DNA of 64,000 bases from assembly GCF_963576675.1 (NCBI RefSeq), contig NC_088917.1:76928610-76992609 (forward strand). Direction: 5' to 3'. Under the pieces are notes generated by a model. That model was not told the origin of the DNA and ran no database searches. It was given only the letters and a program-made list of their open reading frames with translations. The translations under genes and the position numbers were made by a program. The stretch's first letter is position 1; each line of letters begins with the position of its first letter. Positions 57,497 to 64,000 of this stretch are shown here, in pieces. Source of the DNA: Euphorbia lathyris (taxonomy: Eukaryota > Streptophyta > Magnoliopsida > Malpighiales > Euphorbiaceae).

Positions 57497-58870
57497 GGTA
57501 GTGTAATGAGTTTAAATATATAAATGAGCCTCTAAATTGGCTTGATGCATGGATTGAAGAGTTTCTGAGTGGGACTGAAGTTCTATATTTAGGTGAAGTG
57601 ATGGGAATTGAATATCTGGAAATGCGAATCTCTACGATTTTCATCTGCCAAATGTTTGCCGCAGCTTCAACAAATGAATGTCCTTTCTTGTGGAAACATG
57701 GAAGCTGTAGTTGGTCAAGGGGGTGAAGCAATGGAGTTCACTCAATTCAGCTCCTTGGCGTTGAGATTACTACCGCATCTCATAGGCTTTTGCAGAACAA
57801 GTGGAACTGTACGTCTTGTATTAGTTTACAGAGAAATTATACCATAGACCGGGATCAATGTTGGTCTTTCCACTCAAATGATCCTACATCACTAGTTGGG
57901 TTGACTTGCTATTACTTGAGTGGCCGTGAATAGAAATAGTGCCGACCCATTGTAAAAAATTTCTGGTTTAAGAGTAAATGCCAAAACTAAACCATCTTGT
58001 GGTTACACTTCTTGTCAACGGTATGTTGTGATTTTTTTTTCAAACAGAGATAAGTAAATTAGATATGTGGTGTATAACTTTTGTCCTATTTCATAATTTG
58101 GTGTACAATCGGTAATTGTGATTGGTCAACGCACCACGTCAGCAATTTGACCTCCACAAAAGTCAAAATTGATGACATGGCACATTGACTAGTCAACTTT
58201 TGACTTTTATGGAGGTCAGAATGCTGACGTGGCGTGTTGACTGATCACAATTGTTCGAAATCTGATTTTGCATATAAATTTAAGACTTAACAGTGCCGAC
58301 TTAAAAATTAAAAAATTTCAAGAATTGATGTGATTGTGTTTCCTAAACTCGACTATCTTCGACTTGAAAACCTTCAAAAAGTGAAATGGTTAGGAAGTGG
58401 ATGCGAGTTGAATTTCCAAAACTAAGTGAACTGAAGATACATGGTCGCAATGCATTGAAACTTAACTATATTTATAGATACAGATAGTTTAAAAAACAAC
58501 CTTTGTGGTTCTCTGTAGATTTTTTTTTAAAAGAGGATTGAGGTTTTTGTCTATTTATGAAATCAAAGACTTTTGGGTTGACACTATTAATTTAATCATT
58601 GATGACCTCAAAATATAAAATTCAAGAAATTTGATTCCTGAAATTTTCTATTTTAAAGTCATAAACTGTTAAATTGACAGTATCAACCTAAAATTTATTA
58701 GTTTGCAAATGAGCGAGAACTATAATACCATATATACCCATTGCAGATTAGTGAAACTATATCGACTAATTTTAGAATTATCCGTTATATATATGCTCAG
58801 CAGGTTTTGTTCTGGCAATTACATCTTCAATTATCTTCCATTGTTAGAACTTATTGAGGTGCAAGTAATA
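57497..58870 (+). pseudogene. Third, decayed LRR-gene copy
   Basis: Three patches align in order with the gene at the left edge. About 57540-57808 gives IEEFLSGTEVLYLG, LPQLQQMNVLSCGNMEAVVG and LLPHLIGFCRTSGT, then a GT donor. About 58325-58480 matches the second exon (VIVFPKLDYL-like, AGTGAACTGAAGATACATGG). About 58790-58862 gives RFCSGNYIFNYLPLLELIEV, matching the last exon. Frameshifts, missing segments and a fold-back element between the patches make it non-functional. It shows the locus is a small cluster of related LRR segments. Confidence 0.75.
58114..58253. repeat. Fold-back MITE-like palindrome, about 65-bp arms
   Basis: The left arm GTGATTGGTCAACGCACCACG, less its last base, and the right arm CGTGGCGTGTTGACTGATCAC are near reverse complements, continuing inward through TGACCTCCACAAAAGTCAAAA and TTTTGACTTTTATGGAGGTCA. 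The arms nearly meet at about 58183. It lies inside the third LRR copy, between its first two exon patches. Confidence 0.75.
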
Positions 58871-59595
58871 ATTTGGAGTGAACATTTATATACTCATTTA
58901 TATATGTTCATTAAACTAAGTTAGAATGTGCAAGTAATTTGAAGTGGTTTAGAAAGTTTATTGTGAATTTGTCTAAAAGTGACATGTCATGTCAGTGACA
59001 ATCACCTCGACACTGAATTTGGTCATTTATTATTATATTTAGGCTCATTATGACCTTATGTGCAGATCTAAAACATTCTAGGATGTAGATTTAATGAGTC
59101 TAGATCTCACAGTGAATGACCAAATTATTCAGGTGAATGCTACTGCATGTTATTATGTTATCTCAAAATGAAAAATACGGGGTAGATTACTCTTTTATGG
59201 TGCCTAAATTTTAGAATGTTTCATATTTTAATATTCGAATTTCAATTTTGCAATTAAGTTTAAGACCCAATGGTGACTCATCACTGCGGTCCATATGACT
59301 TGCTATTAAGTTAAAATATGATAGTAGGTCATCTGGATCATAGCGTTCACAAATAAGGCTGTTTGGATCGTCTAAGCGTTTGAGTTTTAGTCGCTTAGAT
59401 GCTGCCTAGACTGTCGACAATGAATAAAAGGGTTTTTTTCTTTATTATAATTCACTTTTGAATATTGCGGCATGGTTCTTCATAAATTGTGTTTATTATT
59501 TTCAGATATTTGTTACATTCTCTACTTGTTTTCATGATATAGTTTAAAATTTTTAAATTGTTTCATAGCTTATGGTAAATTATATTATTTGTTAA
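58871..59595. other. AT-rich intergenic DNA
   Basis: No open frame with recognisable content. Words such as TTTAAGACCCAA and TAGAATGTTTCATATTTTAAT resemble those in other non-coding stretches of the window and may be eroded MITEs. Confidence 0.4.
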
Positions 59596-59615
59596 TATTA
59601 TATTTTATTTGTTTA

Positions 59616-60873
59616 AGGCTAAGGAGGACGGTGAAGATCTCAGAAAACCAGTTTGGCTTTATGCCGGGAAGATCAACTATGGAAGCCATCCATCTAATGA
59701 GACAATTAATGGAGCACTATCGAAATAAGAAGAAAGACTTGCATATGGTTTTCATTGACTTGGAGAAAGCATATGATAAGGTACCAAGGGAAGTACTTTG
59801 GTGGGCCTTGGTAAGAAAAGACATTTCGCGGAAATATATTGACATCATAAAGGACATGTATGAGGGAGCATGCACGAGTGTACGTACTAGTGTTGGGAAG
59901 ACTGAAGAGTTTCCTATTACGATTGGAGTGCATCAAGGTTCCGCACTAAGACCATTTCTTTTTACCATCGTTATGGATGAACTAACAAGTTCACTTCAAG
60001 ATGGTATACCATGGTGCATGTTGTTTGCAGATGATATTGTGTTGGTTGATGAGACGAAAGAAGGAGTGGAGAGGAAGTTGGAACTATGGAGACAAACTCT
60101 AGAATCTAGAGGCTTTAAGTTGAGCCGAAGTAAGACAGAATATTTGGAGTGTAAGTTTAGCGGCCATAGGAGTATGGAGGCAGGGACAATCATCCTAGAT
60201 GGGAGAGTGGTTCAGGCCTCGGATTGCTTCCGGTATTTAGGATCTATTATCCAAACGGATGGAGAAGTGGATGGAGATGTTGCTCATAGGATTAAAGCTG
60301 GTTGGTCGAAGTGGAAGAGTGCTACGGGTTTCCTTTGTGACCCCGACATGCCTCATAGATTGAAGGGAAAATTCTACCGGACGACAATTAGACCAACATT
60401 GTTATATGGTACGGATTGTTGGGCAGTGAAACACTACCACATCCATAAGATGTCAGTGGCGGAGATGAGTATGTTGAGATGGATGTGTTGTCATACGATA
60501 AAGGATCGGGTGAGTAATGAAATAATTAGGAAAAAGGTAGGGGTCACATCTATTGAGAATAAAATGAGAGAAAACCGACTAAGGTGGTTTGGCCATGTGA
60601 GACGTAGAGCGCTTGATGCGCCGGTTAGGAGAACCGAAGAGTGGCAAAGGGATGTAGTGGTGAGGGGTAGGGGAAGACCTAAGCAAACTTGGAGGAGGGT
60701 GATCGAGAGTGATATGAGTTTACTGGGAATTGAGGAAAATATGGTAGTGGATAGGACAGAGTGGAGAGAGCGAATTTGTGTCGCTGATACGACTTGATTT
60801 CACGGTTTTATATGATGGTTCATGTTAGCCGACCCCGAATCATTTCGGGACTAAGGCTTTGTTGTTGTTGTTG
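59616..60873 (+). mobile_element. RTE-type LINE, 5' truncated, reverse-transcriptase domain retained
   Basis: From the insertion border the frame is open to TGA at 60795-60797. It begins in RT motif 2 ([18 protein letters not shown]) and continues [35 protein letters not shown], the catalytic FADDIVLV, and [14 protein letters not shown]. The C-terminus reads [30 protein letters not shown] and [12 protein letters not shown], all typical of plant RTE elements. A (TTG)n tail ends it. A perfect 20-bp duplication, tattatattttatttgttta, lies at 59596-59615 and 60874-60893. The endonuclease and the start of RT are missing, the usual result of incomplete reverse transcription. The long open frame suggests a fairly recent insertion. 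Confidence 0.93.
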
Positions 60874-60893
60874 TATTATATTTTATTTGTTTA

Positions 60894-61415
60894 CGTTATT
60901 GCAATAATATTTTAGTTTTTATTTTATTTTGAGAAAATTAATAATAATATTTTAATTGAAATGTTGATGTTTAAACCATTTGAAAGATATATGTTATAAA
61001 TATGCGTGTTTTTTTAAATGGCAAATATGTGTGTTTTTTATATTAAATTATTTTATATTATTATATTTATATAGTATAATACATATTTTAATTGCATTTA
61101 TATAATAATTTGCTTAATAAAAAATTCAAAAAATTCAAATCTAATTTATCCTGACTAATCCCGATTAATTCTCGAAGAAACTATGCGCTAGATTAGCCTA
61201 ACGTTTTTTACAACCTTGATCACCGCTAAGGTCGGACATTTTTATATGCAAATGAAGTTTAAGTACCAAAGTATAGAACACGCTAAAGTTCAGATACAAT
61301 AAATGTAATTTACTCTAGACATATGTGTCCAAAAATTCACATGTTCATGTACTGAAATATGTTACTTCTAACTAATTTGGTAATAAAGAAAATGAATAAG
61401 GTACTTAAATAACTT
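60894..61415. other. AT-rich intergenic DNA
   Basis: No coding content recognised. ATTTTATATTATTATATTTATAT-like low complexity runs through it. Confidence 0.4.
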
Positions 61416-61418
61416 TAA

Positions 61419-62680
61419 GGTGCCGTTTGGTTTGCGGAATAGAATGGAATGGAATAGAATGGTTATTCCAAAGGAATAGAATAGCAAAGAATGGAATAGA
61501 AATTCTTAGGAATTACTATTCCTATGTTTGGTTGGTGGAATAAGGTAGAATGGAATATATAATTTTTTTATTAAAAAGACAATATTATCCTCAAATGTAA
61601 TTTCTTATTTCTTTTAAAATTTTAATTTTTTACTATAAATTGTTCAAATATTTAATATATATTATTTTAAAAAATATATATAAAAAATAGAAAAATGGAA
61701 AACACGAAAGACGAAAAAAACACGAAAAATACATTAAAAACGAAAAAACAATAAGAACATGAAAACGGAAAAATTGTAAAAACACGAAAAAGAGAGGTAA
61801 AAAAACAAAATATAAAAGCGCAAAAAAAAACATTAAAAACACAAAAACAAAAGAAAAAAAAGAGATAAAAGTGGAAAAGGGTGAAAACGCGAAAACATAT
61901 AAACGTGTTAACACAAAAAAAAACACGCACACGCAAAATATGAAAAAACACAAAAAATGTGTAAACCGTAAAAAACACAAAAACATGAAAAAAGTGCGTT
62001 TTGTGTAAGACGACCCTTTCTTTTTTGTGACAATCGTGAATCATATAATATCATATTTTTTGTGTTTTTAACGTTTTCGTGTTTTGTTTGCGTTTTTCGC
62101 ATTTTCATGTTTTTCACATATTGTCACGTTTTTGTGTTTTAGCATTTTTCGTATTTTTTCGCATTTTCGTGTTTTGTCACTTTTTCGCGCTATTCCTATT
62201 TTGTGTTTTTCGTGTGTTTGCTTTTTTTTTTGCGTCTTCGTGTTTTTCGCATTTGTTCACGTTTTCATGTTTTTCTCGTTTTTATTTTTTTTTGCATATT
62301 CTCGTGTTTCTAACCTTTTCACATTTTTCGTGTTTCATATTTTTCGTATTTTTACATTTTTTAACGTTTTCGTCATTTTTCCATTTTTCACGTTTTATAT
62401 GATATAAATTATGGATTGACCAAAATTTATAAGATTTGGGAAAGTGATTAAAGAGAAGATTGTGGATTTAATGGAGGATAATTTTGTAAATTACAAAAAA
62501 TATAATATTAGGAATAGGCTATTCCTAACCTAAATTGAATAATAGCTATTCCATGAAATCAAGGAACAGGGATTCCATGGAATAGCTATTCCATAAAAAA
62601 AATCAACCAAAGGTGGGAATAGCTATTCTTTAGGAATAGGCTATTCTATTCTCCCTCTATTCCGCGAACCAAACGAGCCC
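61419..62680. mobile_element. PIF/Tourist-type MITE-like element, 1.26 kb, with a fold-back core
   Basis: Ends GGTGCCGTTTGGTTTGCGG and reverse-complement GGGCTCGTTTGGTTCGCGG continue as GAATAGAATGGAAT/GAATAGAGGG. TAA flanks both sides (61416-61418, 62681-62683), the PIF-type duplication. GGAATAG words recur in both subterminal regions. The core (about 61677-62400) is A-rich with ACACGAAAAA words on the left and T-rich with TTTTTCGTGTTTT words on the right, a long imperfect hairpin. Apparent phenylalanine-rich reading frames in it are by-products. Confidence 0.8.
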
Positions 62681-62792
62681 TAAGGTTTTTGAGGAAGAGG
62701 AATGCTCGCATTTCTAACTAAAAAATTTACGTTGAAACATGCCCGGACATTTGTATCTGACTAAAAAATATATAAACATGCCTGAACTTCTT

Positions 62793-62871
62793 ACTAAAAA
62801 ATGTATTGTTTTGTATACGGAAAATAAATTGCGCAATTTAGTTCCCGTATACAAAACAATACATTTTTAGT
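62793..62871. repeat. Hairpin with 27-bp arms
   Basis: ACTAAAAAATGTATTGTTTT followed by GTATACGG (62793-62820) pairs with CCGTATAC followed by AAAACAATACATTTTTAGT (62845-62871), with one unpaired A. The 24-bp loop holds the palindrome AAATTGCGCAATTT (62826-62839). Probably the core of a small fold-back element. Confidence 0.75.
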
Positions 62872-63824
62872 TCCAACATTTGTCAAATGGAACAATTTCA
62901 GTCCTAACGTTTGTTAAATGACACAAATAAAATCTTTAATAACAGAAACTGCTACATCAGATAATCGTGATGTTAATTCCTCTTGAAGTGTATGTAAATA
63001 AATTTTGGATAAGTAACTTAGTTACTTTGATAATCATCTAATGGGCCAGTTTTTGTTAGTGGGAGTTTTAAGGGAAAATCACACAGAAATTCATGTTTGA
63101 GAAACTATTTACAACTATGTCAAACCATAATTGGATTATGTCAAACTAGTAAAATCAGTACTTTTAATATATTTTAAGGATTAGAATTTATAAATTATAA
63201 GTCTAGAATATATTTTCTAGAGTTTATGATTTATGAATTGAAGTCTATAATTTTTAAATTAGGGTGTAAAATCATAATATATAGAAAATAATGACATATT
63301 AAAAATTAAGTTTGGTGATATGACTTAGTTGTAATTTTGTACTTAATTATAATATTCATGTATTTGACCCGAGTTTTAATTGTGTCATTTGATAAAATTG
63401 TATTATTTTAGAAATGGAAGCTAAATTAACTCTTTTAAAGAATCTTGAAAATATTGTAGTATTTTATCTCTAAAAAAATAACAAAACAAAGTTTATTTTA
63501 GACCTATTTTGATCATGCTAACAAGTTTAAAGACCAATTTGCTACTTTCTCCGAGGAGGAAGGCATTATTTTAGTATATGCAGACTATTAAATTAATAAT
63601 ATTCATAAAACAGACCTCACTGCAGCGGCAAATTATTAGAAGCATCCGGTTCTCCATGTTAAATAGAGGACCATCCATACATATTTTAACACGTATAATA
63701 TGGACCCACACATATTATAAAAGGTCCCACTATTTTAATTATTACGTGGGATCACATTACACGTGTCCAAATGCAGCACTGAGTCCAAAAGGTATTATCC
63801 ATTATCCATATATATATATATTAA
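62872..63824. other. AT-rich intergenic DNA
   Basis: No gene or RNA recognised. ATTTATAAATTATAAGTCTAGA and TTTATGATTTATGAATTGAAG-like words repeat loosely around 63190-63250. Confidence 0.4.
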
Positions 63825-64000
63825 AAAAATCCAACCGTATCGAAATAACCGATCGAACCAAAAATTTTGATTTTTTATTCAGTTTTTTTCTGTCTATTAA
63901 GTCGGATTTCAGTTTTAAATATTAAATTATATTGATAATATTAGTCGGTTTGGTTTTTATAATAAAATAACTAAATTAACCAAACCGACCGAAATTAGGA
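63825..64000. mobile_element. Probable transposon or MITE end with AACCGACCGAAAT words
   Basis: ACCGATCGAACCAAAAATTTTG near 63848 and AACCAAACCGACCGAAATTAG at the window end look like opposite arms of a CGGTTTGGTT-type MITE family. The element may be cut by the window edge; no duplication was established. Confidence 0.35.

Noticed and set aside
61633..62407. Phenylalanine-rich frames on both strands
   Set aside because: They arise from A-rich/T-rich low-complexity arms of a MITE-like element.

Overview
This is plant nuclear DNA, almost certainly from a eudicot. It holds the C-terminal leucine-rich-repeat part of a CC-NB-LRR (RPS2/At4g27190-like) resistance gene, AT-rich spaced exons with GT-AG introns, and a dense layering of plant-type transposons: tRNA-derived SINE, MULE- and PIF-type MITEs, hAT, CACTA, Ty1-copia, TRIM, L1 and RTE LINEs. 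There is no bacterial-style gene organisation, no rRNA, no CRISPR array and no free-standing tRNA. By my reading the only possibly intact host gene is the LRR gene at the left edge; every other host-like gene here is a fragment or is disabled. Species cannot be fixed from the sequence alone.

Layout. 1-4364: four LRR-encoding exons of the resistance gene (5' end outside the window). Its large intron holds a SINE and two MITEs, and a hAT remnant (4503-6116) sits just behind its stop. 6.1-8.9 kb: a broken ABCB-transporter fragment (minus strand), a MITE, and a CACTA transposase N-terminal fragment. 8.9-11.9 kb: a second, degenerate copy of the LRR gene's intron and exon start, split by a Ty3/gypsy-like solo LTR (9169-10751) and followed by a 354-bp tandem triplication. 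11.9-21.4 kb: a composite inverted-repeat element carrying an intron-containing but nonsense-mutated HMGB6-like gene, a MITE, and a roughly 4.3-kb array of about thirty 140-bp units rich in the palindrome TTTACGTAAA. 21.4-22.7 kb: a GC-rich 33-bp minisatellite and a plant-mobile-domain (PP7-long-form-like) gene fragment cut by an LTR.

22.7-54.9 kb is a nested stack of Ty1-copia elements. Element A (Sirevirus/SIRE-like) is outermost. Element B sits in A's pol, and B's 5' LTR carries a TRIM array with a palindromic end. Element C is fused to B by a deletion, and element E (a different copia lineage, with complete LTRs and a 5-bp duplication) sits in C's pol. Elements B and C carry a third ORF after pol, in the position of the Sirevirus envelope-like gene. 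54.9-57.2 kb: an L1-type LINE on the minus strand with ORF1 but only the first codons of ORF2. 57.5-58.9 kb: a third, decayed LRR copy. 59.6-60.9 kb: a 5'-truncated RTE LINE with a clean 20-bp target duplication. 61.4-62.7 kb: a PIF-type MITE with an A-rich/T-rich fold-back core. The last 1.3 kb is AT-rich non-coding DNA.

How the parts relate: this looks like the margin of a resistance-gene cluster in which LRR segments were duplicated and then used as a landing pad. The LRR duplicates act as natural 'empty sites' that date several insertions. The copia stack is mostly dead (nonsense codons, many explicable as C-to-T), except that element E is recent by LTR similarity. The most unusual structure is the TRIM insertion at 27146-28209, whose two ends are the same LTR terminus in opposite orientation, inside a 5-bp target duplication.
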